From the NCBI GenBank assembly GCA_003243195.1, contig QFQI01000012.1, forward strand, positions 1-64,000: a stretch of 64,000 nt of DNA. The letters are read 5' to 3'. The notes beneath the pieces are model-generated. The model ran no database searches. It saw nothing but the letters and a program-made list of their open reading frames with translations, and was not told the origin of the DNA. Positions 46,258 to 55,246 of this stretch are shown here, piece after piece (positions within the stretch are counted from its first letter, which is position 1; each line of letters starts with the position of its first letter). This stretch comes from Sphingomonas taxi (GTDB taxonomy: Bacteria > Pseudomonadota > Alphaproteobacteria > Sphingomonadales > Sphingomonadaceae). The position numbers and the translations under genes are program-made.

Positions 46258-46995
46258 TCAGTCGTGGGTGGGTGTGGTTTCGACCGCGTGCAGGTTGATC
46301 GTCAGTTGCAGCGTCACGGCATGGTCCATCTGACCGCGTGCCCCCGCGCGCCCCGGACGGAACTGGTTCAGGTAGCCGATGTCCAGGCTCGTATCGCGGC
46401 TCGGCCGCACCATGACGCCGATGATGTTCCGCATCCGCTCATAGCCACGACGCTGCCCCCAGCGCGTGCTGTTGGGCAGCCAGAAGCTCTCATGGCTGAT
46501 GAACAGCGCGGTGCCGCGCGCGCCGACGCGGTGATTGTAGCGCACCAGCGGTCGGACACGGATGCCGACCTGATCGCCGCGTGGATTGAAGCGTTCGTCG
46601 ATGCGGAAGCGGGTGGCGAACGGCCCGAGCGTGGCGACGACCTGCTGGCGGAAGCGGTCCTCATTGGCCGCGGTGTTGAGGTTGTGCGCGCCCACCTTGC
46701 GATATCCGGCGCCGATCTCCACCCCGCGCGCGACCTGATAGGACAGCAAGGCGCCGAACTCGGTCTGGAACAGGCCGTCCTGGCGATCGCTGAAGCGCCC
46801 GATCTGTTCCAGCGTCACGTGCGTGCGATCCGCGACGGGAACATTGGTGTTGACCTGTAGCCAGAGCTGCTCGTCTTCCTGTTGCGCGCGCGCCGGTATC
46901 GCGCAGACCGCCACGACCGCCGCCGCGGCCCCCATGCCGGCGCGGCGACGCCCGCGCGCTGTTCGTTGGGGCTTCCCGCCCGCCGGACCTGTCAT
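46258..46995 (-). CDS. DUF2490 outer-membrane-like protein
   Basis: A 245-residue protein with a basic start and a hydrophobic signal peptide (MGAAAAVVAVCAIPARA) cleaved before QQEDEQ. The mature part has LWLQVNTNVPVADRTHVTLEQIGRFSD and alternating beta-strands (EIGAGYRKVGAHN, SLDIGYLNQFRPG), the pattern of DUF2490 proteins, thought to be small outer-membrane beta-barrels of unknown role. A longer reading from about 47041 is possible. It converges on typA and diverges from the HAD gene. Confidence 0.75.
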   Translation of the reverse strand: MTGPAGGKPQRTARGRRRAGMGAAAAVVAVCAIPARAQQEDEQLWLQVNTNVPVADRTHVTLEQIGRFSDRQDGLFQTEFGALLSYQVARGVEIGAGYRKVGAHNLNTAANEDRFRQQVVATLGPFATRFRIDERFNPRGDQVGIRVRPLVRYNHRVGARGTALFISHESFWLPNSTRWGQRRGYERMRNIIGVMVRPSRDTSLDIGYLNQFRPGRAGARGQMDHAVTLQLTINLHAVETTPTHD

Positions 46996-47121
46996 GCGCC
47001 CGGATAATCCACTCGCCAGAGAGGCGGCAATGGAATGTTGCATCCCGGAAGCGTAGGACGGTCGCATTGTCATTGCCCGGCGCTGTCGGGCACATCGCCG
47101 GCACGCCCGCAGGAACCCGTC

Positions 47122-47817
47122 ATGCCCATCGACCTCATCTGCCTGGATGCCGACGACACGCTTTGGCACAACATGCGCTTCTTCGACGCCGCCGAACGCG
47201 CGTTCGCCGATCTGGTCGCGCCGTTCGCGGAGGATGGCGCCGCGCGCGGGCGGATGCAGGCGATCGAGATGCGCAACCTGCGGCATTACGGCTATGGCGC
47301 GAAGAGCTTCACGCTGTCGATGATCGAAACCGCGCTGGAGCTGGCCGGTGACGAATTGCCCGCCGACGCGGTGCGCCGCATTCTGGCGATCGGGCGCGAG
47401 CTGCTGGCGCACCCCGTGGAGTTGCTGGACGGCATCGGCGACACGATGGAGCGGCTGGCGGGAATGGCGCGGCTGGTGCTGGTGACGAAGGGCGACCTGC
47501 TGCACCAGGAACTGAAGCTCGCCGCGTCGGGGCTGGGGCAGTTGTTCACCGGCGTCGAGATCGTCAGCGACAAGCGTCCCGACACATTCGTGCGCGTCTT
47601 CCATCGCTATGGCTGCGCGCCCGAACGCGCGGTGATGGCGGGCGATTCGATGCGCTCCGACGTGCTGCCCGCGCTGGAGGCGGGCGCATGGGGTGCCCAC
47701 ATTCCGCAACCTCTGGCGTGGGTGCATGAAGCGGCGGCGGCCCCGACCGACCACCCGCGCTTCCGGCAGCTCGAACGGCTCGGCGACCTGCCGGACTGGA
47801 TCGACGCGCTGGCGTAG
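47122..47817 (+). CDS. HAD family hydrolase
   Basis: A 231-residue haloacid dehalogenase-fold phosphatase. Motif I is LDADDTLW near residues 7-14 with the nucleophilic and acid/base aspartates, the Lys motif is VLVTKGDL, and motif IV is AGDSMRSDV. The helical cap between them (GAKSFTLSMIETALELAG) is of the C1 type. Substrate is unknown; phosphoglycolate-like small metabolites are common. ATG 47122 has AGGA seven bases ahead. Confidence 0.85.
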   Translation: MPIDLICLDADDTLWHNMRFFDAAERAFADLVAPFAEDGAARGRMQAIEMRNLRHYGYGAKSFTLSMIETALELAGDELPADAVRRILAIGRELLAHPVELLDGIGDTMERLAGMARLVLVTKGDLLHQELKLAASGLGQLFTGVEIVSDKRPDTFVRVFHRYGCAPERAVMAGDSMRSDVLPALEAGAWGAHIPQPLAWVHEAAAAPTDHPRFRQLERLGDLPDWIDALA

Positions 47818-47854
47818 CGATCCGGCCCGCGACGGTCTGGCGACCGCGCGGAGG

Positions 47855-47880
47855 GGCCGGGTGGCGATGGCCACCCGGCC
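47855..47880. terminator. hairpin between convergent HAD and TonB receptor genes
   Basis: GGCCGGGTGG (47855-47864) pairs perfectly with CCACCCGGCC (47871-47880) around CGATGG, between two convergent stop codons. No T-run follows, so it may act weakly in both directions. Confidence 0.5.
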
Positions 47881-47888
47881 ACACTCGA

Positions 47889-50207
47889 TCAGTCGAAGCG
47901 GCCCGCCAGCGAGATGCCGACGATGCGCGGTTCGTTGAACACCGCGGCGTTGTAATTCTCGATCACGCCCTTCAGGTTCTTCTCGTCGGTGACGTTGCGC
48001 GCGAAGGCGGCGATCTCATACTTGCCGTCGGCAGTGGTGAAGCCGGCCTTCAGCCCCAGTTCCATGTTGCCGTTCGCGTAGAATTCGCGCGTCTTGTAGA
48101 GCACCAGATTGGTGTAGCCCTGCGCGTTGACGTCCGCCGAGACGAAGAAATTGCCGCGATCGGTGACCGGGATGTCGTAGCGGACCGCCGCGTCGATCTG
48201 CCACTTCGGCGCGTTGGGCAGCGGGTTTCCGTCGATCTGCGCGAACAGGCCGTTGGGGGTCAGCGGATCGAGCACGGTGCAGGTGCGCTGCCCCGCGAAG
48301 GAGCAGACCTGCGCATAGACGCGCTTGTCCTTGATCTCGGTATGGATCGCGCTGCCGCCCAGCGAGAAGGTGATGTTGCGGATCGGGCGCCAGTCCAGCT
48401 CCGCTTCCATGCCGTAGGCGTCGGCGCGGTCGGCGTTGAACAGCGTGCCGTTGCCGTTCACGTCGTTGCCGTTCAACTGGATGTCCTTCACCCGGTAGGT
48501 GAAGGCGGTGGCGTTGATGCGCAGCTTCGAGGTCGGCTGCGTCTTCACGCCCGCCTCGTACGACATGATCGTCTCGCTGTCCGCGGTGCTGAACGGCGTG
48601 TTGAACACCGCCGACCGGCCCTGGATCGTCGGTCCACGGAAGCCGCGCGCGACGCGGGCGTAGATGCTCGCGCTCGGGTCGATCTCGTACAGCGCCGACA
48701 CGTCCCAGCTCGGCTCCTTGCCGCTCAGGCTCACGTCACGCGGCGCGGTGGCGGGGAAGGTGTCCACCGTGCCCGCCGCGTTGCGCCCGGCGCGCACCAG
48801 CCGCGTGCGCTTGTCATCCTCGGTGTAGCGTGCGCCCGCGGTCAGCGTCAGGCGATCGGCGAGGCGATAGCTCGCCTGCCCGAACACCGCCCAGCTCGTG
48901 TTGGTGTTGCGCAGCCGCACCCAGTTGTTCGGATTGCGCGCCGCCTGTCCGGGCAGCAGGAAATAGCCGCGCTGGTAGAATTCGGTCACGTCGCGGCTGT
49001 CGAAGTAGAAGCCGCCGAACTGCCACTTGAACGCGCCGTCGCCGTTGCTGGCGAGGCGCAGCTCCTGAGTCCACTGGTCCAGGTCGCGCACGCGGCCCTC
49101 GCTCTGCCCGAAGCCGACGCCGCCGAAATTCACCGCCGCGCCGCCATCGGTATCGCCGCGGCTATAGCCCGAGGTCGTCTCATAGCCGGTGATGGAGGTC
49201 AGCTTCGCCGCGCCGAAATCCCAGGCGGCGTTCACCGATCCGCCATAGGTCTTGTACGCCTGCGGATTGCCCTCCGCCTCGTCCAGCGCGATGCGGTCGC
49301 GCGGCTCGAGGTTGATGTTGTTCTGCCCGCGGATCAGCGCGCCACGGTGGAAGACGGTCGACGTGCCCTCGTACGAGCGGACATGGCCGGAGACGTTGAC
49401 CGACAGATCCTCGGTCGGCGTGAACAGCAGTTGCAGCCGCGCGTCGCGCTCGTCGAAGCCGCCGAGCTGGTTGCGTCCGCCACGCGTGCCGTCCGCGCCG
49501 ATGCCGGTGAAGCTGTTGTCGATCCAGTCGTCGCGGTGCTGGTACAGGCCCGACAGGCGGATCGCGATCTTGTCCTGCACGATCGGCCCGCCGACACCCG
49601 CGTCGAACGTCGCGGTGTTGTAGCTGCCGTAGGAGGCGTTGAAGCGGCTGGTCCAGACCTGTCCGGGGCGGATCGTGTCGAACTTGATGATGCCGGCGGT
49701 CGTGTTGCGCCCGAACAGCGAGCCCTGCGGCCCGCGCAGCACCTCGACATTGGCGACGTCATAGACCGGGTTGGACTTCAGCACGACATGTTCCAGCACC
49801 ACGTCGTCCTGGATGATCGACACCGGCTGCGACGCGCCGAGGTAGAAGTCGATGTTGCCCAGCCCGCGGATGTAGAAGCGCGGGAAGATGCGGCCGGTGG
49901 TCGTCTCCGCATACAGGCCCGGGACGCGGCCGGCGAGCGCCAGCGCATCCTCGCCGCCGGTCTGGAAGGTGCGCAGGTCCTCGCCGCTGACCACCGCCAC
50001 CGATACCGGCACGCGCTGGATGTTTTCGGAACGGCGCTCGGCGGTGACGACCACCTCGCCCAGCCCGGTCTCGTTCTGCGCGCTGTCGCCCTGACCGGCG
50101 GCCACGGCGGTGTCCTGCTGCGTGCCCTGCGCGCCGGCGGGCATGGTGAGCAGCGCCGCACCGGCGGCCGCGCCGGTGAGCAGGATCGACTTGAACGAAC
50201 GACGCAT
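47889..50207 (-). CDS. TonB-dependent outer membrane receptor
   Basis: A 772-residue outer-membrane transporter. A signal peptide (SILLTGAAAGAALLTMPAGAQ) is followed by a TonB-box-like stretch at GEVVVTAERR, the plug domain (FPRFYIRGLGNIDF, VEVLRGPQGSLFGRNTTAG) and a 22-strand barrel that closes with ...VGISLAGRFD, an aromatic C-terminus. This is the sphingomonad type often used for plant-derived or other large substrates; the ligand cannot be told. It has no linked siderophore or sugar genes. The 308-base gap upstream (50208-50515) contains no gene and must hold its promoter and that of the divergent small gene. Confidence 0.93.
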   Translation of the reverse strand: MRRSFKSILLTGAAAGAALLTMPAGAQGTQQDTAVAAGQGDSAQNETGLGEVVVTAERRSENIQRVPVSVAVVSGEDLRTFQTGGEDALALAGRVPGLYAETTTGRIFPRFYIRGLGNIDFYLGASQPVSIIQDDVVLEHVVLKSNPVYDVANVEVLRGPQGSLFGRNTTAGIIKFDTIRPGQVWTSRFNASYGSYNTATFDAGVGGPIVQDKIAIRLSGLYQHRDDWIDNSFTGIGADGTRGGRNQLGGFDERDARLQLLFTPTEDLSVNVSGHVRSYEGTSTVFHRGALIRGQNNINLEPRDRIALDEAEGNPQAYKTYGGSVNAAWDFGAAKLTSITGYETTSGYSRGDTDGGAAVNFGGVGFGQSEGRVRDLDQWTQELRLASNGDGAFKWQFGGFYFDSRDVTEFYQRGYFLLPGQAARNPNNWVRLRNTNTSWAVFGQASYRLADRLTLTAGARYTEDDKRTRLVRAGRNAAGTVDTFPATAPRDVSLSGKEPSWDVSALYEIDPSASIYARVARGFRGPTIQGRSAVFNTPFSTADSETIMSYEAGVKTQPTSKLRINATAFTYRVKDIQLNGNDVNGNGTLFNADRADAYGMEAELDWRPIRNITFSLGGSAIHTEIKDKRVYAQVCSFAGQRTCTVLDPLTPNGLFAQIDGNPLPNAPKWQIDAAVRYDIPVTDRGNFFVSADVNAQGYTNLVLYKTREFYANGNMELGLKAGFTTADGKYEIAAFARNVTDEKNLKGVIENYNAAVFNEPRIVGISLAGRFD

Positions 50208-50515
50208 GATTACCCCTTTTGGACTGGGGAAGGTGACGCCGGACCGATTCGCCGACTCGCGCGGCGCTTTTCCCGGTCCGGTCGCGTGCAGCTTCCCGGC
50301 GTCGCGCCGCTAGGCCGCGATTGTGTCGGTTCCGTGAAATGTTGCCGACTATTTCCGGGCGGTCCCCGCGCACGGGGCGGACCTTCCGGGGCGTGGCCAC
50401 AAACGGCCGGTGAATGATACATTCCGCGCCGGTTCAGTCCGCATGGCGCAGTAACGCGGCACAGGCTCGCATGATGATGCGCCGACACCGGCAGGCGAGC
50501 GGATGAGGAGGTCCG

Positions 50516-50893
50516 ATGATGTCTCTATCGTGGAAGAACACCGCGCTGGCCGCCGGCCTGGCGGCGACCGCCCTGGCGAGCGCGGCACCGGCCGAGGCGC
50601 AACGTTACGGCCGCTATCGCGATCGTGGCGGCGACGCGGCGACGGGCGCGCTGATCGGTGGCGTGATCGGCCTGGGGCTGGGCGCGGCGATCGCGTCGAG
50701 CAACCGCGACCGCTATTATGACCGCCGCTATGTCGACCGCGGTTATTACTACGACGACCGGCGCGGCTATTATTATGACGATCGCGCCTATTATGCGCCG
50801 CCGCCGCGCGTCTATTACCGCGAACGCCACTGGGGGCCGCCGCCGCGGGGTTACTATCGCGGCTATGATGCGCCCGGCTATTACGGCTGGTAA
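50516..50893 (+). CDS. small secreted Tyr/Arg-rich protein with glycine zipper
   Basis: A 125-residue product with an excellent AGGAGG site before a double ATG. A signal peptide (AAGLAATALASAAPAEA) is followed by a glycine-zipper helix (ALIGGVIGLGLGAAIA) of the 17-kDa surface-antigen kind, then a low-complexity tail of repeated YYDDR/RGYYYD units ending GYYGW. This architecture is common in sphingomonads. The role is unknown; an envelope or surface-associated protein is likely. A terminator hairpin follows at once. Confidence 0.8.
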   Translation: MMSLSWKNTALAAGLAATALASAAPAEAQRYGRYRDRGGDAATGALIGGVIGLGLGAAIASSNRDRYYDRRYVDRGYYYDDRRGYYYDDRAYYAPPPRVYYRERHWGPPPRGYYRGYDAPGYYGW

Positions 50894-50903
50894 GCGAAGG
50901 ATC

Positions 50904-50934
50904 GGCGCGGGGCAGGGCACCGCGCCGTTTTTTT
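50904..50934 (+). terminator. rho-independent terminator
   Basis: GGCGCGG (50904-50910) and CCGCGCC (50920-50926) form a 7-bp stem followed by seven T residues, just after the Tyr/Arg-rich gene. Confidence 0.85.
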
Positions 50935-50972
50935 GTGGCTTGGCGGCGCGCTTTGCGGCAAGGCCGCGCGCC

Positions 50973-51248
50973 ATGAGCGACACTCCTCCCGACCATCTCT
51001 CCATCGACCCGTCGAGCCCGTTCTTCGATCAGGACGTGCTGCAGCGCGGCGTCGGCATCCGCTTCAAGGGCGTGGAGCGCCGCGACGTCGAGGAATACAG
51101 CATCTCCGAAGGGTGGATCCGCGTCGCGCTGGGCAAGAAGACCGATCGTCGCGGTCGCCCGCTGACCATCAAGCTGACCGGACCGGTCGAGGCGTGGTTC
51201 GAGAATGCCGCCCCGTCCGCTGACGATGCGGGGGAAGATCAGGGCTGA
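50973..51248 (+). CDS. DUF3297 family protein
   Basis: A 91-residue cytoplasmic protein starting MSDTPPDHLSID. The core GVGIRFKGVERRDVEEYSI with GWIRVALGKK and LTIKLTGPVEAWF matches DUF3297, a short, conserved proteobacterial family of unknown function. The start follows the terminator of the preceding gene by 38 bases. It converges with the CAP gene, with a GC hairpin between. Confidence 0.85.
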   Translation: MSDTPPDHLSIDPSSPFFDQDVLQRGVGIRFKGVERRDVEEYSISEGWIRVALGKKTDRRGRPLTIKLTGPVEAWFENAAPSADDAGEDQG

Positions 51249-51279
51249 TCGCCTGTCGCGAGGGCTGCGTCGCCCGGTT

Positions 51280-51299
51280 CCGCCGCGCGATTGCGGCGG
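51280..51299. terminator. GC hairpin between convergent genes
   Basis: CCGCCGC and GCGGCGG form a 7-bp stem around GCGATT between the DUF3297 and CAP stop codons. No T-run is seen, so its efficiency is doubtful. Confidence 0.4.
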
Positions 51300-51305
51300 C
51301 GTCGG

Positions 51306-51833
51306 TCAGAACGGGCGTTCGCCGCGATAGTTGCCGGCGTTGCGGTAACGGCACACCAGCACGTCGTCCTGCGCGCCGCGGACCAGCGCGCAGCCGACCT
51401 CCACCGTGTCCCGCCACATCACCTGCGTGTAATGGCCGACGTCGGCGACCCGCCCGGTGGTGCTGTTGTACGGGAAGATCCCGGGCTTGTAGAAGCGTTT
51501 CTCGCGGATCCACCCACCAACCATCGCCTCCGGCGCGTAATAGCCGCGCGTGCCCGCCCACAGGTTTTCGCCCTCCGGCGCCATGCGCCGTTCCGGCGCA
51601 TGTTCGAAACGCCCGGTGCTGGCGAGATACGTGCCCCAGCGTTGCGCCGATTCCACCAGTTCGCTGTTCCAGCGCAGCGGTGGGATGCCCAGCACCGCGC
51701 GTTCGGCATTGTGCGCGGCGAGGATGCGCGCGTCGAAGGTCGTCGAATAGCTTGCCGCACCCATGACGAACGGGGCGCACAATGTTGCAGCGATAGCCAC
51801 GAGCAGCTTGCGTGGCGCACGGCGGCGCGACAT
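51306..51833 (-). CDS. secreted CAP/SCP-domain protein
   Basis: A 175-residue protein with a signal peptide (KLLVAIAATLCAPFVMGAA) and a single CAP domain. Signatures are AAHNAERAVLG, the PPLRWN strand, GENLWAG and VGHYTQVMW, which bring together the two histidines and two acids of the CAP cavity. Bacterial members are secreted and of unclear function; some bind metals or act on peptides. It lies near other envelope genes (L,D-transpeptidase and PEP-CTERM protein) on the same strand, 94 bases after them. Confidence 0.88.
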   Translation of the reverse strand: MSRRRAPRKLLVAIAATLCAPFVMGAASYSTTFDARILAAHNAERAVLGIPPLRWNSELVESAQRWGTYLASTGRFEHAPERRMAPEGENLWAGTRGYYAPEAMVGGWIREKRFYKPGIFPYNSTTGRVADVGHYTQVMWRDTVEVGCALVRGAQDDVLVCRYRNAGNYRGERPF

Positions 51834-51927
51834 GACCGGAAACCTTTCCTGAAGACCAGGAAAAAATAACCGGCCGTCCCTTCATCAACGGTGGAGAAAC
51901 ATGGCTAACGCGCGTTAAGTGCTTGTT

Positions 51928-52545
51928 TTATCGAGACACGATCGTAACGAGATCGCCGCGTGCGACCTGATCGAACAGCAGGCGCGCGAATTCCAGCGGG
52001 ACGCCGATGCACCCGTGCGTCGCCGCTCCGCGCCGCACCGAACTGGCATGGATCGCCACGCCGTCGTGGGTCAGGCGCAGCATGTACGGCATCGCGGCGT
52101 CGTACAGCGACGATCGATGCTGACGCGCGCGCGCCAGGATCGGGAAGTTGCCGGTCGGCGTCGGCTTGTTGTCGGTGCCGTACAGGATCACCGCCGTTCC
52201 CACCTCATGCCCGTCGCGGAACACCGACAGCATCTGCCGTGCGAGATCGACGCGCACGCGCACCGGCCCGTCGACCGGAATGCCGAGATCGTTCCAGACA
52301 TAGTCGCCGAAGCGCATCGGGCGCTTGATGTTGAGCAGGCTGCGGACCTGCAACCGCTGTCCGTCGGCCAGCGGCAGCCACGGCTGTCGCCCGGCGGGGT
52401 AGCGCAGCCGGGTGCCGTAGCTGCCGACCGTCGTGGCGGTGGTGACGGACGCCCGGGCGGCCGTGACCGGGACGAGCAGCGTCGCCGCCAGCACCAGCGT
52501 CGCCACACGCGACGCGCGACGCCCGGCCCGGGAACCCGGCATCAT
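51928..52545 (-). CDS. L,D-transpeptidase (YkuD domain)
   Basis: A 205-residue periplasmic enzyme that makes 3-3 peptidoglycan crosslinks or anchors proteins to it. A signal peptide (RVATLVLAATLLVPVTAARA) precedes the catalytic domain, in which the HASS...RRGAATHGCIGVP signature holds the active-site cysteine and its histidines. The start ATG overlaps the stop of the PEP-CTERM gene (ATGA), so they are co-translated. This pairing suggests a link between wall crosslinking and the sorted protein, although no exosortase gene is in the window. Confidence 0.9.
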   Translation of the reverse strand: MMPGSRAGRRASRVATLVLAATLLVPVTAARASVTTATTVGSYGTRLRYPAGRQPWLPLADGQRLQVRSLLNIKRPMRFGDYVWNDLGIPVDGPVRVRVDLARQMLSVFRDGHEVGTAVILYGTDNKPTPTGNFPILARARQHRSSLYDAAMPYMLRLTHDGVAIHASSVRRGAATHGCIGVPLEFARLLFDQVARGDLVTIVSR

Positions 52546-53198
52546 GCCGTCGGTGCGCGCTTCCGGGAACGGGCGCCGCGCCGCACCGCCGCGCCGGTGA
52601 GCGCGAAGCCGAGCAGCATCATGCCCCAGGTCGCGGGTTCCGGCACCGCCGGGGTCGGCAGTTCGGGGGTCGGCGTCGGAGTCGGCACGGGTCCGGGGAA
52701 GACGGGCGGCGGCTGATCCAGGTTCGGCCCGGTCGGGAAGATCGGCGGCGGGTTGAACCCGGCCGGCGGCTGCGGGCCGAGCGCCAGCGGCGTGATCGGC
52801 TGGCCGACGTCGGGGACGAAGCCGAGTTGCGGATCGGGCAGATCGCCGACCGGCACCCAGCCCACGGGCGCGCGGTCGCGCACCGAGGTCAGCACCCGCT
52901 CACGCGGGCCACGCGGCGGGGGCACCTTCGCAAGCTGGCGCTGCCGGGGTGGCTTGGTGTTGAACATCGCGCCCGCACCCCGCTCGCCCGGCGAGCGCGC
53001 CGCCATGATCGACAGCGGATCGGGCAGCATCGCCAGCGTCGTGGGAAGGTTCATCGTCGCGGCGAACGGCACATGGCCGCCCACATAGGCCACGCCCGCA
53101 TATCCGCCGATGGCGACCGCGCCGGCACCAAGCGCCATCGCGACGCGCGCCAGCGGCGTGCGCCATAGAAGGGACAGCGAGGAGCGCCAGCTATTCAT
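52542..53198 (-). CDS. PEPxxWA-CTERM sorting-domain protein
   Basis: A 218-residue secreted protein. After an N-terminal hydrophobic segment (VAMALGAGAVAIGGYAGVAYV) comes a long Pro-rich, low-complexity region (PPPIFPTGPN, PTPTPTPELPTP). The C-terminus has the tripartite sorting signal: VPEPATWGMM, a transmembrane helix (LLGFALTGAAV) and an Arg-rich tail. Such proteins are processed by exosortase and often go to the surface or exopolysaccharide. A TTG start four codons upstream of ATG 53198 is possible. It overlaps and is coupled to the L,D-transpeptidase gene. Confidence 0.85.
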   Translation of the reverse strand: MNSWRSSLSLLWRTPLARVAMALGAGAVAIGGYAGVAYVGGHVPFAATMNLPTTLAMLPDPLSIMAARSPGERGAGAMFNTKPPRQRQLAKVPPPRGPRERVLTSVRDRAPVGWVPVGDLPDPQLGFVPDVGQPITPLALGPQPPAGFNPPPIFPTGPNLDQPPPVFPGPVPTPTPTPELPTPAVPEPATWGMMLLGFALTGAAVRRGARSRKRAPTA

Positions 53199-53344
53199 TT
53201 GATCAATCAACCTGTTCCGTCACCATGGCGGTAGGGAAACGCGACGTTACCATCTGCGCTGCATAGAAGTTGTGAGTCCAGCACAATATAGTATGTGGCG
53301 GTGCAATATGGGGCAGGTGTGGCGGTCGCGCATCGGCCACGACG

Positions 53345-54262
53345 CTACGGCCGCGACGAGTCCTCCGGCGTCGGCAACAGCCGGTGGCGGTGCCGCTCCA
53401 CCAGCGCGGCCAGCCATTCGCGAAAGGCGCGGACGCGGCGAAATTGCCGCGTATCGCGGTGCGTCACCAGCCAGAACGTCCGCGTGATAGTCACGTCCGG
53501 CAGCACCCGGACCAGCGTCGGATCGGCACTGGCGAGGAAATGCGGCAGCACGCCGACGCCCGCGCCGGAGGCGATCAGCCGCGCCTGCGCGTTGATGCTG
53601 GAACTGCGCAACGCCGGCGCCGGCAGCGGCCCGATGTCGTCCAGGTAGCGCAGCTCCGGCGCGTACAGCAGGTCCGGGATGTAGCCGACCAGCGGGTGCG
53701 CGCGCCCCAGCGACTCGCGATCGGGCATGCCGTGCCGCGCCAGCAGCGCGGGCGCGGCGTAGAGGTGCAGCGCATAATCCGACAGCTTGCCCGCGATCAC
53801 CGGCCCATGGCGGGGGCGCGCCAGCAGCACCGCCACATCCGCCTCGCGCCGCGATGGGCTGAGGAAGCCGGAGCTCGCCGCCAGGTCGATGGTCAACGCC
53901 GGATGCGCACGCGCGAATTCGTGGAGGTGTTCGGCGACCAGCCAGGTGCCGAACCCTTCGGAGACGCTGACGCGCAGCAGCCCGGACAGCGGCTCGTCGC
54001 CGCCCGGTGCCTCGACGATCGCTTCGGCGGCCTTCTGCATGCGCTCGACCTGCACCAGCAGCGCCTCGCCCGCTTCGGTGAGCACCTGTCCCTCGCGGGT
54101 CTGTTCGAACAATGTGCGGCCGAGTCGCGCCTCCAGCCGCCGGATGCGGCGGCCGATCGTGGTCGCGTCGACGCCGACCTGCGCGGCGGCGCGGGCGATC
54201 TGTCCCGAACGCGCGACGGCTAGGAAATCCTGCAGGTCGTTCCAGGAGAGCGGCTGCACCAT
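53345..54262 (-). CDS. LysR-family transcriptional regulator
   Basis: A 305-residue regulator. The N-terminal winged helix-turn-helix (WNDLQDFLAVARSGQIARAAAQVG, then RRIRRLEARLGRTLFE) is followed by the effector domain (VSEGFGTWLVAEHLHEF, ADVAVLLARP, GVGVLPHFLA). The domain is of the one-effector, AmpR/LeuO-like type, and its ligand is not evident. It diverges from the lipoprotein gene at 54366, which is a plausible target. The 146 bases after its stop hold no gene. Confidence 0.92.
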   Translation of the reverse strand: MVQPLSWNDLQDFLAVARSGQIARAAAQVGVDATTIGRRIRRLEARLGRTLFEQTREGQVLTEAGEALLVQVERMQKAAEAIVEAPGGDEPLSGLLRVSVSEGFGTWLVAEHLHEFARAHPALTIDLAASSGFLSPSRREADVAVLLARPRHGPVIAGKLSDYALHLYAAPALLARHGMPDRESLGRAHPLVGYIPDLLYAPELRYLDDIGPLPAPALRSSSINAQARLIASGAGVGVLPHFLASADPTLVRVLPDVTITRTFWLVTHRDTRQFRRVRAFREWLAALVERHRHRLLPTPEDSSRP

Positions 54263-54365
54263 TGCAGCCCAGTGTCGCAGGTTCGCCGCCGGGCCGCAAC
54301 GGCGCCGGAATGGACCCGGCCGGGTATCGCGGGCGTTGACCGTCGCGGATGCTGGGGGATGCGCG

Positions 54366-54866
54366 ATGCGGCGGTGGGCGATGACGGTGATGACGGCGGC
54401 GCTGGCGTCGTGCGGTGGTGGCAGCGCCGACTATAACCGCGTCGAGGTGCCGGAGCGCGAGGCGGAAGCGCAGGCCGCGATCGAGCAGGCGGTGGCGCAT
54501 AACGGCGCCGCCTCCACCGCGCTGACCGGCGTGCCGGTGGGTACCGCGACGCCGACCGCCGCGCGCGACCGCGCGTTTCCGACCGAGTTCCTCGGCTATT
54601 GGGGCGTCGCTCCCGACGATTGCGAGCTGGCCAATACGGCGGCGACCGGGCGCATCAACATCGACGCGGACACCATCCGCTTCTACGAGGGGCGCGCGCG
54701 CGTCCAGCATCTCGCGCGCCGCTCGCCGCAGGAGGTGGTGGCCGACCTGCGCTTTTCCGGCGAGGGCCGGTCGTGGGAGCGCCGCGAGACGTTCCGCCTC
54801 GACGCCGGCGGCACCGCGCTGATACGCAACGACTCGCCCGCGACCCTGCGTTACCGGCGTTGCTGA
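54366..54866 (+). CDS. putative lipoprotein
   Basis: A 166-residue product with a lipobox, MTAALASCGG, so Cys16 would be lipidated. The mature part has EFLGYWGVAPDDCELANTAATGRINI and FYEGRARVQHLARR, a small beta-rich fold also seen in other sphingomonad envelope proteins of unknown role, with two further cysteines (one is the final residue). It diverges from the LysR gene and is followed 41 bases later by a small membrane protein. Confidence 0.7.
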   Translation: MRRWAMTVMTAALASCGGGSADYNRVEVPEREAEAQAAIEQAVAHNGAASTALTGVPVGTATPTAARDRAFPTEFLGYWGVAPDDCELANTAATGRINIDADTIRFYEGRARVQHLARRSPQEVVADLRFSGEGRSWERRETFRLDAGGTALIRNDSPATLRYRRC

Positions 54867-54907
54867 CCGGGGCGGGACATCGCGACGTGCAGGCAAGGAG
54901 ACGTACG

Positions 54908-55225
54908 ATGATGTGGGTAGTGGCGATGATCGTGCTGATCGTGGCGGCGGGCGCGGTGCTGGTCCGGTGGACACGCTGGCACCCGCTGGCGGTGGCGGCG
55001 ATGCTGGGCGGCGCGGCGGCGGTGGTGATCGCAGTGGCGATGGTGTTGTCCGTGTCGGCCCGCGCCGAGGCGGTTCTCATCACCGGCACGGGCACCTTCG
55101 CGCTGGTCGCGGCGCTGGCGGTGGTCGGCGCGCTGGCGGGGGCGCTGTGCGCCGCCGCACGTTGCGCTCGGTGTAGCGCGGAGCGGCCGACTGCCGCTCC
55201 GTCCCGCGGCATGCCCGACGCCTGA
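54908..55225 (+). CDS. small polytopic membrane protein
   Basis: A 105-residue protein with three hydrophobic helices (VVAMIVLIVAAGAVLV, LAVAAMLGGAAAVVIAVAMVL, GTFALVAALAVVGALAGALC) and a short, Arg/Cys-containing tail. AAGGAG stands ahead of a double ATG. I know no function. It follows the lipoprotein gene closely and may be cotranscribed. Confidence 0.65.
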   Translation: MMWVVAMIVLIVAAGAVLVRWTRWHPLAVAAMLGGAAAVVIAVAMVLSVSARAEAVLITGTGTFALVAALAVVGALAGALCAAARCARCSAERPTAAPSRGMPDA

Positions 55226-55246
55226 CGTGGGACGGGGCAATCGCGT

